Positions 8,845 through 17,895 are shown, numbered from the stretch's first letter. The stretch: 64,000 nucleotides of DNA from Halomonas sp. SSL-5 (GCF_030708455.1 NZ_JAUYWF010000014.1:16042-80041); one strand, 5' to 3'. The notes: generated by a model from the letters alone, not told the origin. A program made the numbers and translations.

Positions 8845-9940
8845 CCGACGCCTGCTCCTCGGACCACTGCCGGGCCACCGCCAGGCAGCTCTCCCAGTCG
8901 CCCACGTGCAGGAAGTGGCCCGGGGCGCGCTTCTCCAGCTGGTGGCGATACATGGGGTCGTAGTATTCGGTCAGCAGCGGCGCCAGCCACGCCTCGTGGG
9001 CCTGGGGGTTGCCGCGCTCATGCTCGCGGAAGGCCAGCGCCTGGAGCCGCTGCAGTCGCGCCAGGCGTGCGCTGCCCAGGCGCTTGCGCAGCTTGGCCAG
9101 GGACTCCTCCAGCTGCTTGCGCATCAGGGCCCAGCCCAGCCACTCGCCGAACTGGCGACGATAGACCGCCCACAGCTCCTCGATATAGTCGCGGTGGATC
9201 TGTGCCAGGCGCCAGTCCAGGGGCATCTCCACGCGCAGTCGCGGGGCGAGCTGCATCGCCTCCCAGAAGGCCTGGGGGAGGTTGGCCCCGCCGATATGGC
9301 GCGACTCGTCCTCCACCACCACGGGGCCCGGCAACTCCAGCAGGCGCAGGCCCATGGCGTGCTCGAAGTCGATCTGGCCGGGGGCCTGCAGCGGATGACG
9401 GCCGAAGGCGGAGCCCTTGTGGCGGGCACAACCCTCCAGGTCCAGGCCGGTGTCCAGGGCCAGCACCAGATCGGTCTTGGCGCAGCCGGTGAGCCCGCCG
9501 ACCACCAGCAACGGCTGCTCGGCGGCGGCCTCGATGCGCGCACAGAGCGCCTGGCGCATCGCCTTCCAGCCGCCGCGGATGCGCGGCCGGGTGATGCCCG
9601 CCTCGCGGATCCACTGCTGGGCGATCTGCGAGCGCAGCCCGCCGCGGAAGCAATAGACGATGGCGTCGGGATAACGCTCGAGCTCCTCGCACCAGGCCGC
9701 CACCCGCGCCGCCTTGACCTCGCCGCTGACCAGCCGCTCGCCCAGGGCGATCGCCGCGGCCTGGCCGCGCTGCTTGTACTCGATGCCGACCAGGCGGCGC
9801 TCCTCGTTATCCATCAGCGGCAGGTTCACCGCCCCGGGCAGCGCCCCCTGGGCGAACTCCACCGGGGCGCGCACATCGATGAGGCACCGCCCCTCGCTCA
9901 TCAACGCCAGGTCGGGGTCGACCAGCGGCAGTTCACTCAT
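8813..9940 (-). CDS. mnmH: tRNA 2-selenouridine synthase (SelU/MnmH)
   Basis: MnmH replaces the sulphur of 5-substituted 2-thiouridine at the tRNA wobble position with selenium, by way of a geranylated intermediate, using selenophosphate. The 375-residue protein has an N-terminal rhodanese domain with Cys97 in YCFRGGLRSQ and a C-terminal P-loop domain with GGLTGCAKTD (148-157). Length matches the family. Its start overlaps the selD stop by 4 bp, which ties it to the selenium donor enzyme. The 3' end overlaps the convergent GATase-like gene by 32 bp. Confidence 0.96.
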   Translation of the reverse strand: MSELPLVDPDLALMSEGRCLIDVRAPVEFAQGALPGAVNLPLMDNEERRLVGIEYKQRGQAAAIALGERLVSGEVKAARVAAWCEELERYPDAIVYCFRGGLRSQIAQQWIREAGITRPRIRGGWKAMRQALCARIEAAAEQPLLVVGGLTGCAKTDLVLALDTGLDLEGCARHKGSAFGRHPLQAPGQIDFEHAMGLRLLELPGPVVVEDESRHIGGANLPQAFWEAMQLAPRLRVEMPLDWRLAQIHRDYIEELWAVYRRQFGEWLGWALMRKQLEESLAKLRKRLGSARLARLQRLQALAFREHERGNPQAHEAWLAPLLTEYYDPMYRHQLEKRAPGHFLHVGDWESCLAVARQWSEEQASVTPKHSAATG

Positions 9941-10974
9941 CCATGCACCTCGATGCGTGCCGGGCCGCTGGCCTCGACGATCTCACCGAAGGGCTCGAGG
10001 GTCAGGCCGTGCTGGCGGCCGATGCGCTCGACGTCATCCTCCCAGGCCGGGTCCACGGCCAGCAGCAGGCCGCCGGAGGTCTGGGGGTCGCACAGCCACT
10101 GCCAGTGGGCCTCGTCCATCTCGGGCAGGCTCGCGCCCAGGGCCTCGCGGTTGCGCAGGGTCCCCCCCGGCACCGCGCCCCGGCGGCGATAGGCCTCGGC
10201 TTCGGCCAGCCGCGGCAGGCGACGGAAGTCGATGCGCGCTGCCACCTCGCTGGCCGCGCACACCTCGGCCAGGTGACCGCCGAGCCCGAAGCCGGTGACA
10301 TCGGTCATGGCATGCACGCCCGCGATCTTCGCCAGGTCCACGCCGATGCGGTTGGAGCGCAGCATGGTCTCCCGGGCCAGGCCCTGGTGGCCAGCCTCGA
10401 GCAGCCCCTTCTTCTCGGCGGTAGTCAGCATGCCCACCCCCAGCGGCTTGGTCAGGAACAGCAGGTCCCCCGGTTTCGCCCCCTTGTTGAGCTTGAGGTG
10501 CGCAAGGTCCACCAGGCCGTTCACCGCCAGGCCGAAGATCGGTTCCGGGGCGTCGATGGAGTGGCCGCCGGCCAGGGCCAGGCCCAGCTCGCGACACACC
10601 GCCTGGGCGCCGGCCATCACGTCGCCGGCCACCTCGGCGGGCAGCTTGTCCAGCGGCCAGCCGAGGATGCCCAGCGCCAGCACCGGGGTACCGCCCATGG
10701 CGTAGATATCGCTGATGGCGTTGGTGGCAGCGATGCGCCCGAAGTCGAAGGGGTCATCGACGATGGGCATGAAGAAGTCGGTGGTGGCGATCATGCCGCG
10801 GCCGTCACCCAGGTCGTAGACGGCGGCGTCCTCGCGGCCCTGGTTGCCGACGATCAGTCGCGAATGGCTCGCCCCGGGGCCGGCCTTGGCCAGGATGGCG
10901 TCGAGCACGTCGGGGGCGATCTTGCAGCCGCAGCCGGCACCATGGCTGTACTGGGTCAGGCGGATGGCGCTCAT
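9937..10974 (-). CDS. selD: Selenide, water dikinase (selenophosphate synthetase)
   Basis: SelD makes selenophosphate from selenide and ATP. The 345-residue product carries the catalytic motif GAGCGCKIAP, with Cys15/Cys17 and Lys18, so this is the cysteine and not the selenocysteine form. DVTGFGLGGHL and the CDPQTSGGLLL loop near the C-terminus are typical. I prefer ATG 10974, which has AGGAG 6 nt upstream, over the adjoining in-frame GTG at 10977, where the spacing is only 3 nt. selA, selB and a selenocysteine tRNA are not seen here, so within this window the only visible consumer of selenophosphate is mnmH, which overlaps by ATGA. Confidence 0.97.
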   Translation of the reverse strand: MSAIRLTQYSHGAGCGCKIAPDVLDAILAKAGPGASHSRLIVGNQGREDAAVYDLGDGRGMIATTDFFMPIVDDPFDFGRIAATNAISDIYAMGGTPVLALGILGWPLDKLPAEVAGDVMAGAQAVCRELGLALAGGHSIDAPEPIFGLAVNGLVDLAHLKLNKGAKPGDLLFLTKPLGVGMLTTAEKKGLLEAGHQGLARETMLRSNRIGVDLAKIAGVHAMTDVTGFGLGGHLAEVCAASEVAARIDFRRLPRLAEAEAYRRRGAVPGGTLRNREALGASLPEMDEAHWQWLCDPQTSGGLLLAVDPAWEDDVERIGRQHGLTLEPFGEIVEASGPARIEVHG

Positions 10975-11023
10975 CACAATCTCCTCGCAATCGGTTACGG
11001 GTATTCTACATCAAGGCCCCGGC

Positions 11024-12403
11024 TCACAGGGCCTCGAGGGCGTCGGCGAGCTTGTCCACGGCCACCACCTCCATGCCCTCGGGGGCACGTTTGGGGGCAT
11101 TGGCCCGCGGCACGATGGCGCGGGTGAAGCCGTGCTTGGCCGCCTCGACGATGCGCTCCTGGCCGCTGGGCACCGGGCGGATCTCGCCGGACAGTCCCAC
11201 CTCGCCGAATACCACCAGCTCGCGGGGCAGCGGACGGCTCTGCAGGCTGGAGACCACCGCCAGCAGCACCGCCAGGTCGGCACTAGTCTCCAGCACCTTG
11301 ACGCCCCCCACCACGTTGAGAAAGACGTCCTGATCACCGGTGAAGAGCCCACCGTGGCGGTGCAGCACGGCCAGCAACATGGCCAGGCGGTTGGCGTCCA
11401 GGCCCACCGCCACCCGCCGCGGGTTGCCCAGCGGCGAGTCGTCGAGCAGCGCCTGCACCTCCACCAGGATCGGCCGGGTGCCCTCCCACACCACCATCAC
11501 CAGGCTGCCCGGCGACTGCTCCTCGGTGCGCGAGAGGAAGATGGCGCTGGGGTTCTTCACCTCCTTGAGGCCATGCTCGAGCATGGCGAAGACGCCCAGC
11601 TCGTTGACCGCCCCGAAGCGGTTCTTCTGGCCGCGCAGGGTGCGAAAGCGCGAATCGGCACCCCCCTCCAGCAGCAGCGAGGCGTCGATCATGTGCTCGA
11701 GCACCTTGGGCCCGGCCAGGCTGCCGTCCTTGGTGACGTGGCCGACCAGCAACAGCACGGTGTTGCTCTGCTTGGCGAAGCGGGTCAGCGCCGCGGCGGA
11801 CTCGCGCACCTGGGCCACGCCGCCGGGGGCCGAGGCGATATCCTCCAGGTGCATGGTCTGGATGGAGTCGATGACCAGTATCTCCGGACGCTCGCGCTCG
11901 GCCACGGCGAGGATCGTCTCCACGCTGGTCTCGGCCAGCATCTTCAGCCCCTGGGTGGGCAGCTGCAGGCGGTGGGCGCGCATCGCCACCTGGGAGAGCG
12001 ACTCCTCCCCGGTGACGTAGAGCACGCCGCGGGCCTGGGCCAGCTTGCAGGCGGTCTGCAGCAGCAGGGTCGACTTGCCCGCCCCGGGGTGACCACCCAG
12101 CAGCACCGCCGAGCCGGGCACCAGGCCACCGCCCAGCACCCGGTCGAACTCGGCGAAGGTAGAGGAGAGCCTTGGCACCTCGCTGAGGTCGACGTTAGCC
12201 AGGTCGACCACCTCGCGGGTCAGGGCGCCGGCATAGCCGCCGCGCGCCGTCCCCGACGCCCCGGCCCCGGCGCCCGGCCGGGCCGGGGCGAGGCGCACCT
12301 CGCCGAGGGTGTTCCATTCTCGGCAGCTGCTGCACTGCCCCTGCCACTTGCGGTATTCGGCGCCGCATTCGGTGCAGACGAAGGCGCTCTTTGCCTTGGC
12401 CAT
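11024..12403 (-). CDS. radA: DNA repair protein RadA
   Basis: RadA (Sms) is a RecA-like helicase that drives branch migration in recombination and natural transformation. The 459-residue product has a C4 zinc finger (Cys10, Cys13, Cys24, Cys27), Walker A GGHPGAGKST (103-112), the RadA-specific KNRFG motif, and a C-terminal Lon-like domain with VGLDANRLAM and GEVGLSGEIRPV. I chose ATG 12403 because it begins directly before the zinc finger and gives the usual length (E. coli 460); the frame is open further upstream but lacks the family sequence. dprA, another transformation gene, is also in this window. Confidence 0.97.
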   Translation of the reverse strand: MAKAKSAFVCTECGAEYRKWQGQCSSCREWNTLGEVRLAPARPGAGAGASGTARGGYAGALTREVVDLANVDLSEVPRLSSTFAEFDRVLGGGLVPGSAVLLGGHPGAGKSTLLLQTACKLAQARGVLYVTGEESLSQVAMRAHRLQLPTQGLKMLAETSVETILAVAERERPEILVIDSIQTMHLEDIASAPGGVAQVRESAAALTRFAKQSNTVLLLVGHVTKDGSLAGPKVLEHMIDASLLLEGGADSRFRTLRGQKNRFGAVNELGVFAMLEHGLKEVKNPSAIFLSRTEEQSPGSLVMVVWEGTRPILVEVQALLDDSPLGNPRRVAVGLDANRLAMLLAVLHRHGGLFTGDQDVFLNVVGGVKVLETSADLAVLLAVVSSLQSRPLPRELVVFGEVGLSGEIRPVPSGQERIVEAAKHGFTRAIVPRANAPKRAPEGMEVVAVDKLADALEAL

Positions 12404-12479
12404 GGCGTGTCTCGTCGGTGGATGGGTCGTGAAGGTCGCGCGTCGGGTCGTGAAAGGCGCGGCCCCAGCCACAACGGCA

Positions 12480-12503
12480 GGGGGCGGCCCGAAGGCCGCC
12501 CCC
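12480..12503. terminator. Hairpin between radA and the NlpE-type gene
   Basis: A perfect 10-bp GC stem (12480-12489 with 12494-12503) closes a CGAA tetraloop. It lies 31 bp beyond the stop of the minus-strand lipoprotein gene and upstream of radA. No clear T-run follows on either strand, so it may act as a weak terminator or an mRNA-stabilising structure. Confidence 0.5.
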
Positions 12504-12534
12504 ACCGGGATCACCCGGATTCATCCGCGTGGGA

Positions 12535-12984
12535 TCACTGGCGCTTGAGCTGCAGCATCTCGCTGTTCTGGAAGCGACGACGCTCGGGGTCGATCAGCTC
12601 CAGGGTCTGGGGATCGAGGCGCAGGAAGTAATAGATCTGCCCCTCGCCGTCAGGCGTGAGCTCGTAGACGGTGGCGTCGGGCTCGTTGGCGGTGCCCTGG
12701 AGCACCTCCCAGTTACCGGCATAGGTCTCGTCCGGGGGGCTCTGCGGATGGCCGCGATAGGCGGCACTGAGCTCGAAGGTGCGGTCCGCGGCGGCGGCCT
12801 GTGCATCGCCACGCATCAGCACATCGAGGTCGATGCCATCGCAGTTGCGGCACGGCAGAGTGCCCTGGTAGCGCTCCTCGTCGGGCGCCACGGCAGCACC
12901 CTCGGGGCCACCGGTGGGACCGGCGGCACAGCCGGCCAGTAGCGCGAGCAGGGCCGATCCGGCGAGCAAGGTCCTGATTTGCAT
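12535..12984 (-). CDS. NlpE N-terminal domain lipoprotein
   Basis: The 149-residue precursor has a short signal with lipobox LLAGC (Cys19), so it is probably an outer-membrane lipoprotein. The mature part shows the NlpE hallmark of a beta strand leading into LPCRNCDGIDLDVLM, with a CxxC pair (about 44-47). NlpE in E. coli activates the Cpx envelope-stress response and is linked to copper tolerance and surface sensing. Only the N-terminal NlpE domain is present, as in many non-enteric homologues. A strong AGGAGG precedes the ATG. Link to Cpx is inferred from the family; no cpx genes are nearby. Confidence 0.82.
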   Translation of the reverse strand: MQIRTLLAGSALLALLAGCAAGPTGGPEGAAVAPDEERYQGTLPCRNCDGIDLDVLMRGDAQAAAADRTFELSAAYRGHPQSPPDETYAGNWEVLQGTANEPDATVYELTPDGEGQIYYFLRLDPQTLELIDPERRRFQNSEMLQLKRQ

Positions 12985-13081
12985 ATGTGTCCTCCTGGGC
13001 TATGGGCGTTGCACCGTGTTCCACGGCGGCCTGAGTCACAGCATAACCGCTGATACGGCCGGCGCACAGTTTCACGGCCCT

Positions 13082-13981
13082 TCATCCGCCGATACCGGCA
13101 TGCACGTGGGCGAAGACCAGCGCCAGCACCACCGGCATCACCAGCAGCGAGCCGAGGTTGCCGATCAGCACCAGCGAGGCGACCTTGTGAGGCTCCTGGC
13201 GATACTGCTCGGCCACCAGATAGTTGAGGACCGCCGGCGGCAAGGCGGCGAACACCCACAGCGCCGCGGCCTGCAGGCCGGAGAGACCCAGCAGCCAGAC
13301 CAGCGGCGCGGCCAGCACCAGCCCGGAGAGCGGGCAGAGCACGGCGCCCAGCAGGCCGGTCTTCCAATCCGAGAAGTCGATATCCAGCATGCGCACGCCC
13401 AGGGCGAAGAGCAGCAGCGGGATACACACCCCGCCCAGCATATGCAGCGCCTCCAGCAGCCAGCCGGGCAGCGGCACGCCCAGCAGGTTGACCGCCAGGC
13501 CGGCGAAGGTGGCCAGCACGATGGGCAGGCGCAGGATGCGCAGCAGCGAGGAACCGGGACTCAGCATCCACAGCCCCACCGTGAAGTGCAGCAGCATCTC
13601 GACGATGAACAGCACCACCGCGGCGGGCAGCGCCGCCTCCCCGAAGGCCAGCAGCAGCAGCGGGATGCCCATGTTGCCGGAGTTGTTGAACATCATCGGC
13701 GGCAGGAAGGTCTTCACCTCCAGTCCCAGCCACTTCACCAGCGGCCACAGCACGAGCCCGGAGCCCAGCACCACCAGCGTGCCGCCCAGCGCCAGCCCCG
13801 CATACTCCTCCAGCGGCGCCTGGCCGTCGGCCAGCACGGCGAACACCAGCATGGGCACGAAGAGCTCCATGTTGAGGGTGTTGAGAGTGGCAATATCGGG
13901 GTTGCGCAGGCGGCCGTAGAGGGTGCCGCATCCGGCGATCAAGAATACCGGCAACAGGGTGGCAAGGATCTGGGCGGTCAT
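13082..13981 (-). CDS. AEC family transporter (auxin efflux carrier-like permease)
   Basis: The 299-residue protein is strongly hydrophobic with about 9-10 membrane segments. It begins ILATLLPVFLIAGCG and has the two half-domain motifs typical of AEC permeases, MMFNNSGNMGIPLLLLAFG (about 96-114) and AALPPAVLNYLVAEQY (about 248-263). Family members move organic acids such as malate or malonate, or amino-acid-like compounds; the substrate cannot be read here. Start: ATG 13981 matches the usual family N-terminus, but it has no clear ribosome site, and an in-frame GTG at 14014 would add 11 residues. Confidence 0.85.
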   Translation of the reverse strand: MTAQILATLLPVFLIAGCGTLYGRLRNPDIATLNTLNMELFVPMLVFAVLADGQAPLEEYAGLALGGTLVVLGSGLVLWPLVKWLGLEVKTFLPPMMFNNSGNMGIPLLLLAFGEAALPAAVVLFIVEMLLHFTVGLWMLSPGSSLLRILRLPIVLATFAGLAVNLLGVPLPGWLLEALHMLGGVCIPLLLFALGVRMLDIDFSDWKTGLLGAVLCPLSGLVLAAPLVWLLGLSGLQAAALWVFAALPPAVLNYLVAEQYRQEPHKVASLVLIGNLGSLLVMPVVLALVFAHVHAGIGG

Positions 13982-14101
13982 CGCGACGTCATTGTGATCA
14001 GGGGACAGGGGCACCAGCCTAGCACGGCTTGCGCGGCTCGGCCGTGCGGGTCACCATGCCTGCATTCCCTCCACGACCCGAGCGAGAGCCGAGCGAGAGC
14101 C

Positions 14102-15166
14102 ATGAGCAAGTTCTGGAGCCCCGAGGTCCGCGAGCTGACGCCCTATGTCCCCGGCGAGCAGCCCCGCGAGCGCCTGATCAAGCTGAACACCAACGAGAAT
14201 CCCTACCCGCCGGCCCCGGGGGTCGGCGCCGTGCTGCGCGACTTCCCCAGCGACCACCTGCGTCGCTATCCGGACCCCGAGTCCCGGGCCCTGCGCGAGG
14301 CGCTGGCCGCGGAGCTCGGCGTCGAGGTCGGGCAGGTGTTCGTGGGCAATGGCTCCGACGAGGTACTGGCACTGGCCTTCCAGGCCTTCTTCCGCCAGGC
14401 AGCGGCGCTGCAGATGCCGGCGATCACCTACAGCTTCTACCCGGTCTACTGCCGGCTCTACGACATCGAGCGCCAGGCCCTGCCGCTGGCCGCCGACTGG
14501 TCGGTGGATCTCGCGGCATTCGCCCCCTCAGCGGGCGGGGTGGTCTTCGCCAACCCCAACGCCCCCACCGGCCACGGCCACGATCGCGCGGCGATCGCCA
14601 ACCTGCTTGAGAGGATTACCGAGTCGGTGGTGCTGATCGACGAGGCCTACGTGGACTTCGGCGGCGAGAGCGCGGTGCCGCTGGTGGAGCGCTTCCCCAA
14701 CCTGCTGGTCACCGGCACCTTCTCCAAGTCACGCAGCCTGGCCGGCCTGCGACTGGGCTATGCGGTGGGCTCCAGGGAACTGATCGAGGGGCTGGAGCGG
14801 GTCAAGGACTCCTTCAACTCCTACCCGGTAGACAGCCTGGCCAGCGCCGTGGCCAGCGCCTCCCTGGCCGACGCGGAGCACTTCGCGGCGTGCCGTGAAC
14901 GGGTGATCACCACCCGCGAGCAAACCCGCAGCGCGCTCGAGCGACTGGGCTTCGAGGTACTGCCCTCCCAGGCCAACTTCCTGCTGGTCCGCCACCCCGA
15001 CCAGGATGCCGCCCAGCTCTTCGTGGGGCTGCGCGAGCGGGGCGTGCTGGTGCGCCACTTCAACACCGAGGCGCTGCGCGACCACCTGCGCATCAGCATC
15101 GGCACCGATGACGAGATGGAGAGCCTCATCGAGACCCTGACGCTGCTCTGCCAGGCGCCGGCCTGA
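14102..15166 (+). CDS. hisC: Histidinol-phosphate aminotransferase
   Basis: HisC is the PLP enzyme that converts imidazole-acetol phosphate to histidinol phosphate, the step after HisB. The 354-residue product shows LNTNENPYPP (about 30-39), the PLP-contacting NPNAPTG and DEAYVDF, and the Schiff-base lysine in TGTFSKSRSLAGLRLGY (about 206-222). The ATG at 14102 has only a weak purine-rich site (CGAGAG). It is 7 kb from hisBHAF and divergent from the AEC permease. A strong terminator follows the stop. Chance of a related HisC-like aminotransferase with another substrate is low, given the N-terminal LNxNENP motif. Confidence 0.94.
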   Translation: MSKFWSPEVRELTPYVPGEQPRERLIKLNTNENPYPPAPGVGAVLRDFPSDHLRRYPDPESRALREALAAELGVEVGQVFVGNGSDEVLALAFQAFFRQAAALQMPAITYSFYPVYCRLYDIERQALPLAADWSVDLAAFAPSAGGVVFANPNAPTGHGHDRAAIANLLERITESVVLIDEAYVDFGGESAVPLVERFPNLLVTGTFSKSRSLAGLRLGYAVGSRELIEGLERVKDSFNSYPVDSLASAVASASLADAEHFAACRERVITTREQTRSALERLGFEVLPSQANFLLVRHPDQDAAQLFVGLRERGVLVRHFNTEALRDHLRISIGTDDEMESLIETLTLLCQAPA

Positions 15167-15190
15167 GCCCCAGCCTCCCTCCAAACACAC

Positions 15191-15226
15191 GAAAGCCCCG
15201 CGGCACTTGCGCGCCGCGGGGCTTTC
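15191..15226. terminator. Rho-independent bidirectional terminator between hisC and suhB
   Basis: A perfect 14-bp stem (15191-15204 with 15213-15226) closes an 8-nt loop. It includes AAAGCCCCGCGGC and its complement, so a T-tract is formed on both strands. It serves convergent hisC (plus) and the suhB-type gene (minus). Confidence 0.92.
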
Positions 15227-15256
15227 ACTCGGGCTCGGGTCAGGCTCGCCGCGGAC

Positions 15257-16051
15257 TCAGAAGTGCGGCTTGAGCTGCTGCACCAGCGCCTTGTAGAGGC
15301 GCGGGCCGGCGGCCATCAGCGGGCCATCCTCGTCCACCCTGGGCTGGCCGTCCGGGGTCCCCATCAGCGCGCCGGACTCCTTGAGCAGCAGGCCGCCGAC
15401 GTGGAGGTCCTGCTCCTCCAGGCCCAGCACGAAGGCGGCATCGGCACGCCCGGAGGCCAGCTCGGCGAGATCGAGCAGGCCGCTGCCGCTGGCGCGCTGC
15501 ACCTCGATGAGCGGACCGAGCTGCTGCACCAGGGTCAGGTAGGCGGGCAGGTAGCGATTGCGCAGCGAGCTGTCGGGCAGCCCCATGGCGATGCGCGTAC
15601 CGGCCACGGCATGCTTGCCGGGCACACGGATGCGCTTGCCGTTGTGCTGGGCACCACGGCCGCGGCTGGCCAGGTACTCGTCGTCGCTGAAGGGGCAGAT
15701 CACCACCGCATGCTCCGCACGGCCCTTGACCAGGCATACCAGTGACAGCGCGAAGCCGGGGGCAGCCACCTCGAGGTTCGAGTAGCCGTGGAAGGGTTCG
15801 ATGCGCCACAGCACATCGCGTCCCTCGCCTTCACCCTCGCGATGGGGGGTGAAACGGCCGACGACGCCGTGCTGGGGGTAGCCGCGGGAGAGCTGACGCA
15901 CGATCAGTGTCTCGGCGTTGCGCGCGGCGTCTTCCAGCAGGCGGTCGAGGTTGTGCTCTTGGTGGGAGTTCTCGATGCGCTCGCGAATGCGCAGGAACTG
16001 CTCGCCGGCGCTGCGGGCGGCGCGCAGCGCGTATTGGACCATCGGATGCAT
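15257..16051 (-). CDS. suhB: SuhB-family protein with degenerate inositol monophosphatase active site
   Basis: Position (divergent from trmJ-cysE-iscR) and the N-terminus MHPMVQYALRAARSAGEQF match SuhB of pseudomonads. The 264-residue frame is full length and unbroken, and ASRGRGAQHNGKRIRV and the RASGSGLLDLAELASGRADA region are kept. The metal-binding residues are not: the GEE motif is GRF (65-67), and DPLDGT is EPFHGY (85-90), so three of the usual Mg2+ ligands are changed. An Asp is kept in the C-terminal EEQDLHVGG. Phosphatase activity should be lost. In E. coli, SuhB also works in the Nus complex that guides rRNA transcription, a role that does not need catalysis, and I infer that this function remains. 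Confidence 0.85.
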   Translation of the reverse strand: MHPMVQYALRAARSAGEQFLRIRERIENSHQEHNLDRLLEDAARNAETLIVRQLSRGYPQHGVVGRFTPHREGEGEGRDVLWRIEPFHGYSNLEVAAPGFALSLVCLVKGRAEHAVVICPFSDDEYLASRGRGAQHNGKRIRVPGKHAVAGTRIAMGLPDSSLRNRYLPAYLTLVQQLGPLIEVQRASGSGLLDLAELASGRADAAFVLGLEEQDLHVGGLLLKESGALMGTPDGQPRVDEDGPLMAAGPRLYKALVQQLKPHF

Positions 16052-16207
16052 GATCGGGCCTTGGGGAGTCGGTGGTGTTAAAGAACGGGGCGTTCACTCG
16101 AAACGCTGGCGCGAATCCTAGCAGAAGCGCTCGTGACGCGCCATCCACCGCGACGCTCACATGCTAGACTGCGCCCCTCAACTTCCTGCAGCACCGGACC
16201 CTGACCC

Positions 16208-16948
16208 ATGCTCGAGCGCATCCGTATCGTCCTGATCGGCACCAGCCACCCCGGCAATATCGGCGCCACCGCCCGCGCCATGCACAACATGGCCCTGAGC
16301 GACCTGGCCCTGGTGGCGCCGCGCTGCGAGCCGATCACCGCCGATAGCGTGTCCCGGGCCTCCGGTGCCGACCACCTGGTGCATGGCGCCCGGGTGGTCG
16401 ACACCCTGGAGGCGGCCGTGGCCGACTGCACCCTGGCGGTGGGCGCCAGCGCCCGCTCGCGCACCCTGCCCTGGCCGATGCTCACCCCGCGCGAGCTGGG
16501 CGACCGCCTGCCCCAGGAGCTGGCCGATCCCGCCGCCCGCGTGGCGCTGGTGTTCGGCCGCGAGGACAGCGGCCTGACCAATGCCGAGCTGCAGCGCTGC
16601 CATGCCCACGTGCACATCCCCACCAACCCGGACTTCAGCTCGCTGAACCTGGCCGCGGCGGTGCAGGTAATGGCCTACGAGTGCCGCCAGGCCTGGCTGG
16701 CGGGAGAGCCGGCCGAGCCCGTGGATCCCGACCAGGCCCTGGCCACCCACGCCGAGCTCGAGCACTACTTCGCCCACCTGGAGCGCACCCTGGTCGCCAT
16801 CGGCTTCCACGATCCGGCGACTCCTCGCCAGCTGATGGCCCGGCTGCGTCGCTTCACCCTGCGCGCCCGCCCGGAACGCATGGAGCTCAATATCCTGCGC
16901 GGCATCCTCTCGGATACCGAGAAGCTCGCCCCGCCGCGGGATGAGTGA
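16208..16948 (+). CDS. trmJ: tRNA (cytidine/uridine-2'-O-)-methyltransferase TrmJ
   Basis: TrmJ methylates the ribose of nucleotide 32 in the tRNA anticodon loop. The 246-residue SPOUT-class protein shows the N-terminal IVLIGTSHPGNIGATARAM (7-25), then VFGREDSGLTNAEL (about 117-130) and the SAM-knot motif IPTNPDFSSLNLAAAVQ (about 138-154). A C-terminal alpha-helical dimer extension follows. A TAGACT sequence at 16165-16170 could be the -10 of its promoter, but its -35 is weak. cysE follows on the same strand. Confidence 0.96.
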   Translation: MLERIRIVLIGTSHPGNIGATARAMHNMALSDLALVAPRCEPITADSVSRASGADHLVHGARVVDTLEAAVADCTLAVGASARSRTLPWPMLTPRELGDRLPQELADPAARVALVFGREDSGLTNAELQRCHAHVHIPTNPDFSSLNLAAAVQVMAYECRQAWLAGEPAEPVDPDQALATHAELEHYFAHLERTLVAIGFHDPATPRQLMARLRRFTLRARPERMELNILRGILSDTEKLAPPRDE

Positions 16949-17067
16949 TGGCCAACGCCCGGCGGAAAGGGGCAGGCTCGCCTTGAAGCTCCCCACCGCC
17001 GCCCCCACACTGAGATGATCATCCGCGGCGGTTGCCGCCCTGCCCATCCAAGCCCAAGGACCGCTGC

Positions 17068-17895
17068 ATGTTTCAACGCCTGCGTGAGGACATCAACAGC
17101 GTTTTCGACCGCGACCCGGCGGCACGCAACTTCCTCGAAGTGCTGACCAACTACCCGGGCCTGCACGCCCTGTTGATCCATCGCCTGAGCCATCGCCTGT
17201 GGCGCGCCAACCTGCGCTGGCTGGCGCGCAGCCTCTCCACCTTCTCGCGCTGGCTGACCGGCATCGAGATCCATCCCGGGGCCACCATCGGCCGGCGCTT
17301 CTTCATCGACCACGGCATGGGCGTGGTGATCGGCGAGACCGCGGAGGTCGGCGACGACGTCACCCTCTACCAGGGCGTGACCCTGGGCGGCACCAGCTGG
17401 AACAAGGGCAAGCGCCATCCCACCCTGGAGGACGGCGTGATCGTCGGTGCCGGCGCCAAGATACTGGGGCCCTTCAGCGTGGGTACCGGCGCCAAGATCG
17501 GCTCCAACGCCGTGGTGACCAAGGAGGTGCCCGCCGGCGCCACCGTGGTGGGCATCCCCGGCAAGATCGTCAAGCGCGAGGAGCCCGATGCCGCCGACAC
17601 CCTGGAAGTCGACCCCGAGCGCCGCGAGGCCATTCGCCGCAAGTTCGGCTTCGACGCCTACGGAGTCAGCGAGGACATGCCCGACCCGGTGGCGCGCTCC
17701 ATCCAGGCGATGCTCGACCACATGCACGCCGTGGACGAACGCCTCGAGCGCATGTGCCACACCCTGCGCAAGGTCGACGCCAGCTACCGCGAGGGCGACC
17801 TGCCGGAGCTGCGTGACGAGGATTTCGCCGAGGTGCTCGACGACGCCTGCAAGATGCCGGAGAAGGCACCGGCACCCGACGACCCAAAAGGTTGA
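17068..17895 (+). CDS. cysE: Serine O-acetyltransferase CysE
   Basis: CysE acetylates serine with acetyl-CoA, the first step of cysteine synthesis. The 275-residue protein has an N-terminal helical region and a left-handed beta-helix made of hexapeptide repeats, with [37 protein letters not shown] coils and the catalytic His/Asp in FIDHGMG (about 81-87). I chose ATG 17068, with AAGGA 10 nt upstream; the frame is open further 5' but the conserved FQRLREDI start fits. The protein has a C-terminal tail of about 80 residues beyond the coil. It lies between trmJ and iscR, so cysteine supply sits next to the cysteine desulphurase that uses it. Confidence 0.95.
   Translation: MFQRLREDINSVFDRDPAARNFLEVLTNYPGLHALLIHRLSHRLWRANLRWLARSLSTFSRWLTGIEIHPGATIGRRFFIDHGMGVVIGETAEVGDDVTLYQGVTLGGTSWNKGKRHPTLEDGVIVGAGAKILGPFSVGTGAKIGSNAVVTKEVPAGATVVGIPGKIVKREEPDAADTLEVDPERREAIRRKFGFDAYGVSEDMPDPVARSIQAMLDHMHAVDERLERMCHTLRKVDASYREGDLPELRDEDFAEVLDDACKMPEKAPAPDDPKG

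Noticed and set aside
12914..15166. A 750-codon open frame on the plus strand, most of it before hisC
   Set aside because: Only the part from 14102 has family sequence (HisC). The upstream part is antisense to the AEC permease and the NlpE-type gene and is a run of Gln/His/Arg typical of GC-rich shadow frames.
15257..16051. suhB as a pseudogene
   Set aside because: The frame is unbroken and full length with many conserved non-catalytic residues, so it is better described as a gene with a lost active site.
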